The notes: a model not told the origin generated them from the letters alone. Positions 44,322-56,467 are shown, numbered from the stretch's first letter. The stretch is 64,000 bases of DNA from Rhizomys pruinosus (GCA_009823505.1 VZQC01004693.1:4056556-4120555), one strand, 5' to 3'. A program made the numbers and translations.

Positions 44322-45229
44322 AAAAATCCCCAGGGCCATCAAGTTGTGCTTTACCAAACTATGGGACTACTGTTCGCAGACTGCAGGCTATGAAAAACAT
44401 AAATTAAACAGAAAAGTATAGCAATAAAACAGGAAAGCACAGAAAAGTATAAAGAACATATGGGGGGTGCAAAGAAGCATGATAGTTATGTAGAGAGTCT
44501 ACTTGTTAGCACTTTAATTGTGGTTTATTTTTAAGGACAAATTGTTAAAAATAGAATTCTTCGGTCAAAATATTTGATTATTTTTAGTAGTAGGTAAGTC
44601 CTTAAAATAATATCATACACATTTTTATTGTTATCTGGACATTTGTTAAGGAAGAATAGTTCATTTTATTTTGGGTTTGGTTAACAGAGAGCTAGAACAT
44701 CATTTAAGTGTTTTTTGAACATTTCTGCTACTCTTTCACAAAATGTTTATTTATTCCTTTATTCTAATTTTCTCATATTTTTCTTTGAGGAAAGTTTATT
44801 GAGTACATTGCAAGGGGCTATGGGCTGGGCAGTAACAAAAAACCAACTGCAGCCTCTAATGGCTTTTTAATTTTTCTTATTTTGTGTACTCTTTACACAC
44901 TAAGGATATTAACTATCTGTCTGACTTTAATGTCTTAAATATTTCCATCAATTCCTTGTCTTTACATTCTGATTATTGTTCTTTTTATGTGTAGACATTT
45001 TGATTTTTGCATTAAGTAGAGGAACCAAGCTGTGTACATAAGTTTTTTTTAAAACAGTATTTTTCTATTTTCCTTGACTTCAGTTATTTGTGGTCAGTTG
45101 TGCTCTAAAATTATTGAATGAAAAATTCCATGTTTTGGTAAAGGAATATCACACCTGCATAAGTTTCCTTATAGTATATAGTTATAATTATTCCATTTCA
45201 ACATTATAGTTATTAATCTCTATTTACTT
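44322..45229. other. No gene or clear repeat seen
   Basis: AT-rich. The part from 44800 to 45030 may be old L1-derived, but I cannot show it. Confidence 0.35.
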
Positions 45230-45586
45230 ACTTATGTGGTGGTTTGAATGAGAGTATCCCCCATAGGCTTTAAGTATCCAGACATTTTGTCCCCAGTTGG
45301 TGGCACTGTACTGGAAGGTCTTAGAAGGTGTGGCCATGCTGGAGGAAGTACATCATTGTGGGCAGGCTTAGTGAGTTTAACGAGCCTTGCAGTCTTGACT
45401 TCCTGTACTCATTGCGAGATGTGAAACTTGGCTGGCTTTCTGCTCCAGCCCTGGCCACCATGCCTCCCGCCACAATGGACTCTAATTCCCTGGAACTATC
45501 AATCATAAGCTCAAATAAACTCTTCCTTTTATAAGTACTCTTGGTCATGGTGGTTTTATCAACAGAAAAGTGACTAATACAACTTA
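45230..45586 (+). mobile_element. Solo MaLR-type LTR (family A) with perfect 5-bp target duplication
   Basis: LTR at 45235-45581: starts TGTGGTTTGAATGAGAGTATCC, has a poly(A) signal (caaataaactcttcc at about 45514) and ends TAATACA. The 5 bases actta precede (45230-45234) and follow (45582-45586) it exactly. 5-bp duplications fit the ERV3/MaLR class. No internal region. Confidence 0.93.
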
Positions 45587-45611
45587 CTTATTAATTTATT
45601 TATTTATTTAT

Positions 45612-45767
45612 GTCTTTTTGAGACAGGGTCTCCCTGTAGCCCCAGCTGGCATGGAATTCACTATGTAGAGCAGGCTGGCCTTGAAGTCACAGAAATACAC
45701 CTGCCTCTGCCTCTGCCTCCAGAGTGCTGGAACTAAAGGTGTGCACCACCACAAGGGGTAAGTTAGT
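45612..45767 (-). mobile_element. B1 SINE
   Basis: Antisense B1 (gtctttttgagacagggtctcc ... gctggaactaaaggtgtgc) with a duplicated ctctgc unit. Confidence 0.94.
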
Positions 45768-45771
45768 CTAT

Positions 45772-45848
45772 CTTTTTGTTTTTTATTGAGTTTTTGTGCA
45801 TTTCGTACAACCTTTCCCAATCAAATTTAGACCTATTTCCCCTTGGGA
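45772..45848 (-). mobile_element. L1 3'-end fragment
   Basis: ttttattgagtttttgtgcatttcgtac is the complement of an L1 3' terminus; an identical run occurs at 22150. Short. Confidence 0.75.
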
Positions 45849-45976
45849 ATATAAAATTATACTTCTTTTTTGTCTGCATTCAACATTACTGTTAAAAGTG
45901 AATCCCAAATGTGTTTTGGAATTAACCTATAGCCTATTTTCAGACTTTGTCATTTTGGTATATGTGTAGAGCATAT

Positions 45977-46394
45977 ATATGTGCTCTAGTTTGTCTTCCA
46001 TTGCTGTGACAAAACACTCTGACTGACACCAACTTGGGGAGGAAAGGATTTATTCAGCTTATATCTCCTGGGTCACAGTTCATCACTCAGGAAGACCAAG
46101 GCAGGAACTCAGGGCAGGAACCTGGAGGCAGGAGCTGAAGCACAAGCCATGGAGGAATGCTGTTCACTGGCTTGCTCCCCTGGCTCATGCCCAGCCTGCC
46201 TTCTTATACAGTACACAAAAACCTGCCCAGGGTGGCACCACTCATTGTGGGCTGGGCCCTCCCACACTGCTCGACCATCAAGACAATAGTCCACAGATGT
46301 GGCCACAGGCCAATCCAATGGAGTCAATCCCCCAATTGAGGCTCCCTCAACCCAGGTGTGTCAAGTTGACACTAAAGCTATCCAGCACAATATG
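45977..46394 (-). mobile_element. Solo MaLR-type LTR (family B) with perfect 5-bp target duplication
   Basis: LTR at 45982-46389, about 85-90% like the LTRs at 34.8 and 35.6 kb by eye, same minus orientation. atatg is present exactly on each side (45977-45981 and 46390-46394). It inserted into an existing L1 3'UTR, probably as a full element later reduced by LTR-LTR recombination. Confidence 0.95.
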
Positions 46395-46515
46395 CATATT
46401 TTGGAGTAATATAAAATAAAAAAGAACAACAACAACAACAAAAGACTTGTTCAAAGAACTGACCAGAACAGTAAACTTCTACATTGAAAAAGTTTAAAAC
46501 AAAAAAGACTAAGAA

Positions 46516-46716
46516 AAAGATTCAAGACAGGACTTAACATGTATGACAGAGCACATGAGCTCTGGTGGGGGTGAGCATGGATAAAGATTCAAGATGGGAC
46601 TTAACATGTATGACAGAGCACATGAGCTCTGGTGGGGGTGGGCATGGATAAAGATTCAAGACGGGACTTAACATGTATGACAGAGCACATGAGCTCTGGT
46701 GGGGGTGGGCATGGAT
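46516..46716 (+). repeat. 67-bp triplication inside L1 3'UTR
   Basis: Three head-to-tail 67-bp units start with aaagattcaaga at 46516, 46583 and 46650, each ending in the G-rich ctggtgggggtg(a/g)gcatggat. They differ by only a few bases. Confidence 0.95.
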
Positions 46717-46796
46717 GCCAAAACACGACTAAATTTGACTGGGAAAGGTTGTGTGAAATGCACAAAAGCTGAATAAAAAGTTAGCCTTTTATAACG

Positions 46797-47235
46797 TATT
46801 TTTAATTGAATTTTTGTGCCTTTCAAACTGAACACCTTAATCATCTTTATACTCCCATCCCTACCCTTCCGTAGCCCCCTCACTGGATTTCATGTCATAT
46901 ATGTTACGGTCTATAGAATCAAGTTAGTATACTCTGATGTCCCTCACTACAAATCCATCCACTGGACTCTAGTCAGCCTATCTAGAGTCTCTCCCTTAAA
47001 GAAGATCAACTCTCCTTCACCCAGAAGTAATCAGTGGCTAATGGTTCTTCTGCTAAGGTTGGGGCCTGCTCCCCTTTTTCAAAGTTCTATGCTGGATTTT
47101 GTCTGCTTGAGTTTGTTTGGGTCTTGTCCATGCTGATCCCATTGTTGTGGGAGCTTATAGGATTCTATTTCCATATGGTCATGTGCCTCCTCCCAGTTAG
47201 TAGTTAGTCTCTTTTCATACCCAGTTTATAAATTA
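46797..47235 (-). mobile_element. Old L1 3'UTR (Lx-like)
   Basis: Antisense. Begins tttttaattgaatttttgtgcc and continues with the same ordered landmarks as 40463-40893 (ggactctagtcagcctat, gttctatgctggattttgtct, catgctgatccc). Confidence 0.82.
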
Positions 47236-48407
47236 AATTTAACCATAGTTATGTATGTATTAGGAAGAAGCAGAATACACAGGGTTCAGTAACATGTTAT
47301 TTCAGATATCCATTGTGGGTCTAGGAACATATCCTAGGAAGACAGAGGAGGACCACTCTATTAGAAAGTGTAACATATTGTCCCAAGATGGTAGCTTAAA
47401 ATATTGTAACTTTACTTTCTCACAGTCCTTCAGACTCTATCTCTACATGGCCTTCTCTCCTATATGTCTTTGATTTTGTGTCCAAATCTCCCTCTAATTA
47501 TAAGGACATTAGTTATATGGGACTGAGACACATCTTAATGTAGTAAGACTTCATCTTGATTATATATACGAGATCAAATAAGGTTGAATTCATGGGTCTC
47601 AGATGGACATGACTTCATAGTTTTATGAGACAGCATTTAACCCAATACTTCACATTCTACAGTCACAGAAATTTTCATGTATATGTTCTGTTATACATTT
47701 ATTTCTTTATCTAATTTTTTTGTTTTCTTTTGAAGTAGGCTCTTACTATACCACAGCGAGGGATGGTGATAGAGAGCTTGGCTTTTAGAGATAGTCATAA
47801 ATTTTAAATATTTCTAACCTGCAATCTTGTTACTATGAAGGTCTGTTTACATGTATTGCCAATCTTTCTTATTCATCCAACAAATAATTATCTAGTGTCT
47901 CTAGTATGTCAGATCAAGTCCCAGACATCATTAAAAATATTTATTTCTTCCTCCTATGGAATTTACTGTACAGTAGATCCTCTTAAACCCAATCTATAAA
48001 TTCTATAATATCCTGAGAGCATTGTTCCAAAAAGATGTTACTAATAGAGGAAATAAACTCAGTTTTCATTGGGCTCTTATAGAGAGGACATTTTTGATGA
48101 ACTGAAAAAGTATGCATTCTTAATTGAGAAAAGGGATGGGGCCTATATCAACATTTTAATAGTAGTGGAAGAAGCCACTATAAGGAAGACTATTACTGCC
48201 ATTTGGATGAAATGGATGTAGATGAACAGTTTGTTGGTCAAAGGAGATCTCAGCCATTGGGACCTCTTTAGAAGACAGGTTCTTTAATGGAAGGGGTCAA
48301 ATGCAGCAGTTTGGCACAAATTAGGTAGCTTTGTACTATTAATGAAACTCTAGACGATGAGTAAGAACAGTCCCAGTCCAAATACTCAGCTCATCCAAGA
48401 GTATAAT
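47236..48407. other. No gene or clear repeat seen
   Basis: AT-rich. Nothing supported. Confidence 0.4.
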
Positions 48408-48505
48408 TCTTTTTTTTAATTTTTTAATTTATTATTTGTTATGTGTATGAGTGTACTGTCTGCATGTAGGTTGGTGCACCCGTGTCCTGCAATGCCATGG
48501 AGGTC
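48408..48505 (-). mobile_element. B2 tail fragment
   Basis: Antisense B2 tail and 3' body only (ttatgtgtatgagtgtactgtctgcatg ... caatgccatggaggtca). It then joins other sequence without its head. Confidence 0.8.
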
Positions 48506-49575
48506 ATGACAACAGAAGGGCCAGCTTTTCCTATTGCAGAGCTGGGCAGTCCATCAATGGCTCTACACCTGATGCAAGGCCTGTCAGAACAATGGCAGTA
48601 CCATTACTCAAGCCAAGAGGAACAGGACCATCAAAACAGAAGCACACTCATGTTAGTTCTGCTGCTCCCTCCAAGGGGCTATTCTCCTGCCAGGCCAAGG
48701 CCAGTCCAGTTTCCCTCACAGCTGTAGCATGGACATACATGACACTGCAGGAGACAGACAGACACTTTGAAGTGGGTAATAAATCCTGCCAACTTAGTTT
48801 CTTTCCTGTGGGAGAAAAATTATAAATTGAGGGTGAGAGTGGCTAAACCTAGGGATATCATAGACCCTAGGAGAGAATCTACTACTATTATTTTGCTAAA
48901 TGGACATAGAATCAAGCTGCTTTCTAAATATTTATCTTTAAATCAGGAGATTAGCAAAGCTCTCAACCCTTACCAGAGAAGCTTCTTTTTTGCAGTGATT
49001 AACACACAGACTCAGAACTGGTCAAAGAGTAGAGAATAAGTGACTATGGAGTGCTCAGGTCCAAATGAGACCTTCTTTCTCCCATGTTCAAGGAACATCT
49101 TGGAAGAGGGAGCATAAATACTATAAGAGAAAGAGATTACGGAGGACTGCTACTAAACAGTGTTGTCCAGACATGACCCAGTCGGTGCACTCATGAATTC
49201 ACAGCAGCTGAGGTTGCTTGCATAAAACCTTCATGGGATCAAGCCAGCTAACATTACAGCATGGATGAGGGTGGGGCATTGTGAGTCTGTATTGACAGTT
49301 AAGGGTTGTTCAGGGAGGGGGAGTTAGTTCCCTTCTTGCCTGTGACCCCTTGGTAGGTTTGCCATGTGCTAATGGATACCCTCACACCCTGGCACAAATT
49401 GGCAGCAGTAAGTGGACTCAATGCATTAAAAACAAAAATGACATGAAGTTGAGAGATGGATAGGCTGGATGGCTCTGGGAGGAATTTGGAGGAGGGAAAT
49501 CTGGGTGGATATGATCAAAATACATTGTATACATGTACAGAATACTCAAAGTATAAATAAAAATATATTAAAAAG
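48506..49575 (+). mobile_element. Old rodent L1 3'UTR and 3' end
   Basis: Sense L1 3'UTR of Lx type: gtgaccccttggtaggttt, gcagcagtaagtggactcaatg, aaaaatgacatgaagttgagag, ggatatgatcaaaatacattgtatacatg, then aagtataaataaaaat at the end. The 124-, 81- and 90-codon frames at 48451-49039 fall in this non-coding region and are not genes. Confidence 0.78.
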
Positions 49576-52299
49576 AGACAGACCACAGGGGGAGTCTAAT
49601 AAAATGCCCGTTCTTGATTTCTTCTTATATTATTTTCATATGTCATTTCTCTTTGTCAGCACAGCTATAATGAGATCACTAGTCTGCTGAATCTTCCCAG
49701 AAAAGGATAGTAAGAGTGGCTCATAATGGTTCACGTCTCCATGATGTTCTTCTGTTTCCAGGTTCATCTTCCAACACCATTTCTTTTGGGGATGACTCTT
49801 TGTAAGCTATTAACTTGAACTTACAGTTCTGCAACCTTCAAACTAAAAGTTACTCTTGAAATTATCCTACCTAACCACCAATCTTTAAGGATGAAAAACC
49901 TGGTCTTCAAAATTATAAGAAAGCAGGGTTGTAAATTCAAGCTAATAGTATCATTACTAATGCTTACATCTCACCCTTTCAAATCGATTTAAGTTTTTCC
50001 CATGCCTAAGATTCTGTCCACTACTTGAGCCACCTCCAATACCTAATATACTGGCTTGAATATGGCAGATGTTCCATGACATTAAGAGAATGCTATATAT
50101 TTGAGTATACAATGTTATTTGACATTATTGTTTTTCTAGCTTAGCAAATGAACTTTGACTTCATAGTTTGTATACATAGTGATGTTACTCGTGGAAACTA
50201 AGTCAATTCTATCTTAAATTAATTTCTGATCAGGCTATTTCAAAAAGGGCTCCAGAAGTCTGCAGGACTTATTCTTAGTGTGGGGCCACTGACCACAGGA
50301 TGTCTGGATCCTAGCCCTGGGGTCATCGGTGTCAACAGGAACAACCAAGAAAAGAGACTGATCTTAGAACCCTCTGGCCCTATTGCTCTCCCTCTCCTCA
50401 CATTAGACAGTGGCCTCACCTGCCAAAATAAGAGCCTGTGTGGGGTCAAGTTGTAGGCTTCTTTTAAAGGCACAGACCACAAATACCACTTCCCATGAGT
50501 TACAGAAGCAGAACTTGGCTGTTACCTATTTTGTAGGTATGAAGAAAAATGCATGTTGAGGTTTTCTGTGATCAGTCACTCCCCAGAAACATAGCATAAA
50601 ACAATTGCATGACATGTTCTTCATAAAAGTACAAAGTGAGAATAAAGTTTAAATAACAAGTTAATATTGCAAGGAACAATGTAGTAATAAATCATCGCCT
50701 GTAACACCTCTCTCTCCCTATCCCTCCCATTCTCCCTCCTCTTCCTCTTCCTTCTTCTCCTTCTCCTCCCCTGTACACAAACAGTAAATTAAAAAAAAAT
50801 CTTTGAGTACATGGCTTAAAATTTTTAATATATACCCACTGTGCAATTGCTAGACCATATAGTAATTATAGTTTCAATTTTTTTCAGAAGCCAACATACT
50901 GCTTTCTGCAATTGCACATTCAAAAGTTGAATTCTCTAAAAACTAGTCCAAAAAGCTAAGAGGTAACACAGCTTCTGAACTAATAAATAATACAAAGCAC
51001 AGCCTTACTACCTTTCTTTGGTAAGATGAATTGTAAGTAGTCTTTACAAGCCAAGTCAATATGAAGACTCTGGCACACATCCTGTGGTTACTGAGTCTGA
51101 CTGCATCAGAATCCTCACACTAGATGCCTGGAGCTAGAATCAGAGAACTTGCAATTACAAAGAGCACTGGTGAGGAGATCTCTTATGGTCCAAGAGAGCT
51201 AAACTAAACAATTCACAAAATTGTTTAGTTATTCATTGTATTTGGTATAGTTAGTATTTATCTTAAAAACCTTGTTATTTCACACTGAAGAGGGGGTTCA
51301 TATGGCAAAATCTTGCATACCCTCAGGTAACTCCAAAGAAGCAGAGAAGTAAGATGGACAATGGAGGCATCCTTTGGGAGGAAGTGGACAATGGCAGGGC
51401 ATTGATGAAATCATCACCTAAGGGCTCACCAGCCTTCCATGCAGTGGTCAGACAACAGAAAATTCAGGAGAAGGTAGAACTTGGAAACCAGATAATTGGA
51501 AAAACAGTTAGCATCAGGAAATCCTGTTAGAGAGGAGAGATAAGGCAAATAACAGTCCAGAAAAGGGTCCTACAGTACTGGGCAGTTCATAAAGCTGAGA
51601 AGTTACAAATAACTGGGGTGACATTTGAGATGAATTTTCCTGTAACTTCATTTTTTCCTCCTTCTATCCGTGCAGTGGAAATTGCTGCAGATATACTTGG
51701 GTTTGGGCAGTGTTGGCTCAGAGTGCTCTTCTAGAATCTTTTAGTTGTTCTGGTTTAAAATAAAGAACAGTTCAAGGGCCTCATTACAGGGTAGCATCAC
51801 TAACATCACTGACTTGCTTACTTTGTGTAATATGCATGTGTGTTCACCAAAAAGCCTAGTATGTGAATAAAACCTAGGCAATTGTTCAGTGGACAAAATT
51901 CCAACACACCATTAAAAGGGACTTTTCAACCTGTCAGTATTGCATTGAACAGATTTTACTTATGGTCCCTTGGTTAATTCAGGAGATGATTATGTGATAG
52001 AATACTGGGTTTTTTTCCTCCCTTTCCTAATGAGTATTTTGGTTTTGTTCTTCTTTCTCTCTCTCTTATGCTCTTTTTAATGGATTTTTCATTGCTGATT
52101 AACTATGTAAGCAGGAGTAAGAAAAAAAAGCTACAAGTTAGTCACCTTTCCTACTTTTTCCCCATTGGTGACAGGATTTACTAAAGCAGGAAATTGGAAT
52201 GGCAAACTAAAATTAAGCCTTTGAATTATCAGAATATATCACTCAACCTTGTTTCTAACCCCAGGGTGTTTACCATAAGGGTAGAGAAAGTGTCATGCA
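49576..52299. other. Longest non-repeat stretch; no exon supported
   Basis: About 2.7 kb with no SINE, LTR or L1 landmark. A CT-rich run lies at 50705-50768. An 11-base palindromic segment (aaacaattcacaaaattgttta) lies at about 51207. The minus frame at 50240-50482 (80 codons) has mixed composition and no domain I know. Confidence 0.4.
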
Positions 52300-52760
52300 A
52301 TAACAAAATCCAGTTCTTGGTCTTTTTTTTTTAAATCAATTCTGTACAAGCATAATTTGTGTTTATTTCTTGAACATTTAGGTTAGCAGTCTTAATTTAA
52401 AATATACTGCCCATAATTTCACCATTTATATATTTGCCAATTAAAGTGGTAATGTTTCAATTTAGTTTTGCAAATATATTTTTCAGCACTTAAAACACTT
52501 TCAGAGCTAACATAGGGACAGAGCATTCTTCGAATAGATAATCATCATTATGCAAATTAAGCAAGGGTTTAAATATCCCTCTGACAGTGCATCATTTCTG
52601 ACTATAGCATGCTGCTTACTTGCTGGTCCCTCAGGAAGTGACCAGGAATTAACATAATATATCTATTGTATTTTCTGAAGCTGTGTTTCACAAAGAATCT
52701 TTATGAGCTCAGAATCCCACTTATAAGAACACAGTGAAGACATAAGTACAAACCAAATAA
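52300..52760. promoter_or_regulatory. Possible conserved non-coding element
   Basis: AT-rich, repeat-free sequence with several homeodomain/POU-like words, including ATGCAAAT (52553-52560, the octamer) next to attaagc, and taatttcacc and tttgccaattaaag. Composition like this is common in conserved developmental enhancers, but no alignment was available, so this is only a guess. Confidence 0.25.
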
Positions 52761-52833
52761 TATCACATTAAAAAGTGTAAGATGAACAATTTCACTTTAT
52801 CCATATTACTTTTTCACTCAAAAAGTCATAGAT

Positions 52834-52987
52834 TGCCAGGCATGGTGGTAAACGCCTTTAATTCTAGCACTTGGGAGGCAGAGGCAGGTGGATCTTTGTG
52901 AGCTCAAGGCCAGTCTGGTCTACAGACTGAGTCCAGGACAGCTGGGGGCTACAGGGAGACCCTGTCTCAAAAAGGAAAAAAAAAAAG
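52834..52987 (+). mobile_element. B1 SINE
   Basis: Sense B1 (gccaggcatggtggtaaacg ... gctacagggagaccctgtctc) with an A tail. Flanking words tcatagat and ttgtagat suggest a short imperfect target duplication. Confidence 0.94.
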
Positions 52988-53327
52988 TTGTAGATCAATG
53001 CCCAAAGTGATTGCTTCAACCCATGACTTCTTCCTTGAAGGGAAAGAGAAGGAAGTTTGAACCCAGCACTTAAGGCCTTTCAAGGTTCTATATGACACCT
53101 TCTTTTCTCTTCTACCCCATGCAGAGTGATGCTGAGCCCAGCATAATCTTACTAGTTGGGGACAGCTAGGGACATAAAGAGTGAGTAAGTGGCTTGAGGT
53201 CACCAGAATACTTCTGGGTTCTGCAAGATTGAAAGAAGACACACAGCTGTGAGGGAGCTGAGGGACACATGTCCCTCACACCCTTGTCTTTCATTGTGTT
53301 GTCTTTGGGAAAGGAGGGGACAGTTTA
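52988..53327. other. No gene or clear repeat seen
   Basis: The 91-codon minus frame at 52967-53242 starts in non-repeat DNA and ends in the B1 tail. No domain recognised. Confidence 0.4.
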
Positions 53328-53456
53328 CAGTGGTGCCTATAAACTTCCAAACACTTAGGAAGCTAAGGCTTGAGGATAACGCCAGTCTGGGTAACACAGC
53401 AACTTCAACAACAGCCTAAGTCACATATTGAGGCCTTGTCTCTGAAACAGAAACAA
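53328..53456 (+). mobile_element. Ancient B1/proto-B1 SINE
   Basis: tggtgcctataaacttccaaacactt, gaagctaaggcttgagg, gccagtctgggtaacacagc and gaggccttgtctctgaaac align in order to B1/Alu-type monomers but are strongly diverged. Confidence 0.65.
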
Positions 53457-53899
53457 AAAAACTCAAATATAACAAAGAATTAAAGAGCAATTTTGAAATA
53501 ATACAGTATGCAGACATGAATATAAACGAACATAGAATTTAAAGTATGAAGAAAACCTAAAAAAAAAAAAAACCCAACTATGGAGTACTATGCATCAAAC
53601 TGTTGTATGAACTCCTGGAACTCTAGAAGAAGGAAGAGGAAATGGAAGTGGAAGAGGAAGAGGAGGAGGAAGAGGAGATGAAGGAAGAGGAAGAAGAAAT
53701 AATGGCTGATGAGTTCCCAAACCTTCAGACATATGTGAAAACTAAATTCATGAAGTCCAAGATACCACAAAAAGGATGAACCCAAAGAAATCTCCAAGTA
53801 AGCCCACTATATTGCTAAACTATAAAAATCAAAGGTAAAGAAATACATTTGGAAAGTATCAAGTGAACACTGATTTGTCAGAGGGAAGGGAGTCAATAT
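53457..53899. other. No gene; polypurine tract
   Basis: A GAA/GGA-rich tract occupies about 53616-53700. The rest is AT-rich. Confidence 0.5.
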
Positions 53900-55804
53900 A
53901 AGACCACACATTCAGGCACAGCTGCTGTTTGCTTTAGAAGAAAGTCTTTTCCTACTCCTATGTCTTGTAGATCGCTACCAACTTTTTCTTCTATCACCTT
54001 CAGAGTCTCGGGTTTCACGTTGAGGTCTTTGATCCATTTGGAGTTGATTTTTGTACAGGGTGAGAGGTAGGGGTTTGTTTTTGTTCTTCTACATATGGCG
54101 ATCCAGTTTTGCCAACACTATTTGCTGAAGATGATATCTTTCCTCCAAAGAGCTTTTTTGGCCACTTTATCAAATAAGAGGTGGCTGAAATTGTATGAGC
54201 TCAAGTTTGGATCTTCAATTTTGTTCCAGTTTTTTTTCCAGGATGTCTTTATGACCATAGCCCTTAGTATAGCTTGAAGTCTGGAAACATGATACCCCCT
54301 GTATTGCATTTTTCACTCAGGGTTGCCTTAGCTATTCAGGGTCTTTTGTCTTTCTATATGAGTTTGAGGATATTTTTTGTGCAAGTCTGTGAAGAAACTC
54401 ACGGGGATTTTAATTGACATTGCATTGGAAATAAGGTCAACAGCTGACAAGTGGGATGTCATCAAAATCAAAAGTTTGTGTACAGCAAAAGAAACAATCA
54501 AGGAAGTGAAGAGAAAACACACAGAGTGGGAGGAAACCTTCACCCCTGTTACATCTGACAAAACATTAACATCCAGAATATATAAAATACTCACAAAACA
54601 AAGAAATAAGTAAACAAATGACTCACTCAAAAGATGGAGTAAAGAGCTGAACAGAGACTTCAACAGTGAGGAAGTAAAGATGGCTGAGAAACATCTTAAA
54701 AAGTGGTCACCATTGTTAATAATTAAGGAAATGCAAATTAAAGCCACTCCAAGATATCATCTCACTCTGATAAGACTGGCTAAGATCAAGAAAACAAAAG
54801 ACACCAAATGCTGGAGAGGTTGTGAGGAAAGGGGAACACTCATCCACTGCTGGTGGGAATGTAAACTCATACAACCACTGTGGAAAGCAGTGTGGAGAAC
54901 CCTTAAAAGACTCAAAATGAGCCTACCACCTGACCCAGCCATACCACTTCTGGGTATATACCCACAAGACTCATCCTACTGCAAAGACACATGCACACCT
55001 ATGTTTGTTGCAGTGCTTTTCACAATAGCAAAGAGTTGGAATCAATTCAAATGCCCCCCAACTGAGTGGATAACTAAAATGTGGTACATCTACACAATGG
55101 AGTTATTTGCAGTGGTAAAGAAAGCTAACATCATGAACTTTGCAGGTAAATGGAGGGAATGAGAAGCCATTACGCTAAGTGAAGTAACACAGTCCCAGAC
55201 AAAAAAAAAAAAAGGCAAATGGTTTCCCTCATTTGTGGATACTAACACCAAATCCCCAGTTGGCTGGCAAACTGAACAATTTTATAATTATATTTCTTTG
55301 TATCTGAAAGCAACTGTGCTATTATAATGTGAATCTGTTAATGGGCTTTAGAATTGACCTACCACTTATATTCACACATTGTAATTACCATATATGGGTG
55401 GAAGATATGTATTCATATTCAAGAGTAATAAAAATTAAAGGGAAAAATGTGAACCCCAAAACATATTTAATAATTAACATACTGTTCATTCCTAGAGGAC
55501 ATAATTCTGTTCCATATATCACATGTATATAGGCACACTTTGGAGCAATATAATTGGGAGGGAACCACAACGTCATAAAGACTGGGTCAAAGAATGGACT
55601 GATATCATTAAATTCTTCCCAAACAATAAACCTTTGCAGACAAAAACTTTAAAAAGACTGAGAGAAAGATTTAGGACATGTATGGCAGAATGCATGAACT
55701 GGGGTGGGGTGGGAGGAAGGGAAATGTCTAAATTGAACTGAAAAATGATGTCTGAAATACACAAAACATCAATAAAAGTATTATATTAAAAGACTACACA
55801 TTCA
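53900..55804 (+). mobile_element. Twin-primed (5'-inverted) L1 with 15-bp target duplication
   Basis: Target copies aagaccacacattca (53900-53914) and aagactacacattca (55790-55804) enclose the element. 53915-54426 is L1 ORF2 sequence in inverted orientation. 54427-55789 is sense L1 running to the 3'UTR (aataaaag end). In the source L1 the two parts are adjacent: the inverted part ends near the gactttctt position and the sense part resumes at ggaaataaggtcaa. This is the classical product of twin priming. The frames at 54328-54747 and 54680-55162 are ORF2 pieces, not genes. Confidence 0.97.
54680..55162 (+). pseudogene. L1 ORF2 C-terminal segment
   Basis: A 160-codon open stretch with the ORF2p C-terminal features seen at 31.2 kb: KCWRGCEERGTLIHCWWECK (cysteine-rich region) and IYPQDSSYCKDTCTP, ending before the 3'UTR. 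It retains the cysteines that define the ORF2p C-terminal domain, but there is no endonuclease or RT upstream in this copy. Confidence 0.85.
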
Positions 55805-56467
55805 AAGTATAAAAAGAAAACAGAATCAGAGCCCAGAATATTAAAATCTACCAAAATATATTTTTCAAAATGAGAGAAAGATAGACATTCCTAGGCAAAC
55901 AAAAATTGACAAAGAATTCATCACACTAGACCTGGCTCACAGGAAATGCTGAAAGAGATCAAAGCTAACAATAACCAAAAAACTAATGCTTTGCATTTAT
56001 TTGCATAAATTTTTAACATTATTAAAATAGTCATAAAATCACCAAAGTTATTATCTTGATCTGTTCCTACTCATATAACAAAAGTTTCCTAGACTTAGTA
56101 GTTTATCTATAAAAGAAATTTGTTCATCACATTTCAGGAGCTATGCAAATTGAAAAGATTTGGTATTTGCTTTATCAGTTCCCCATAGATGGCACCTTCA
56201 TGGGGAATCCTCACATAGACAAAAGGCAGAAGGGGTGAGCAGACCCCTGACAGCTTTTGTTACCAGCCAGTCACTCCCGTTCATGAAGTACATGTTTCAT
56301 GAATTAATCACCTTATAAAGACCCTGCATTAGTAAAAAAAGAAAGAAAAGAAAAAGAAGTTGACTTTCTAATATTGTAACATTGATGATAAAATTCCAGC
56401 TTAATTGTTTATGGGTACAATCAAACTATATAGTAAGTATACATATTCAAAAATGCGTTTCATAAAG
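55805..56467. other. AT-rich, no feature
   Basis: Nothing supported. Confidence 0.4.

Larger units (their letters stand above)
45849..46796 (+). mobile_element. L1 3'UTR, split by a solo LTR and carrying a triplication
   Basis: The right part (46390-46796) reads as an L1 3'UTR: gcatattttggagtaatataaaat, gacttgttcaaagaactgacc, the G-rich ctggtgggggtg, and ggaaaggttgtgtgaaatgcac. It matches the complement of 22.15-22.39 kb. The LTR at 45982-46389 interrupts it. The left boundary is uncertain. Confidence 0.8.
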
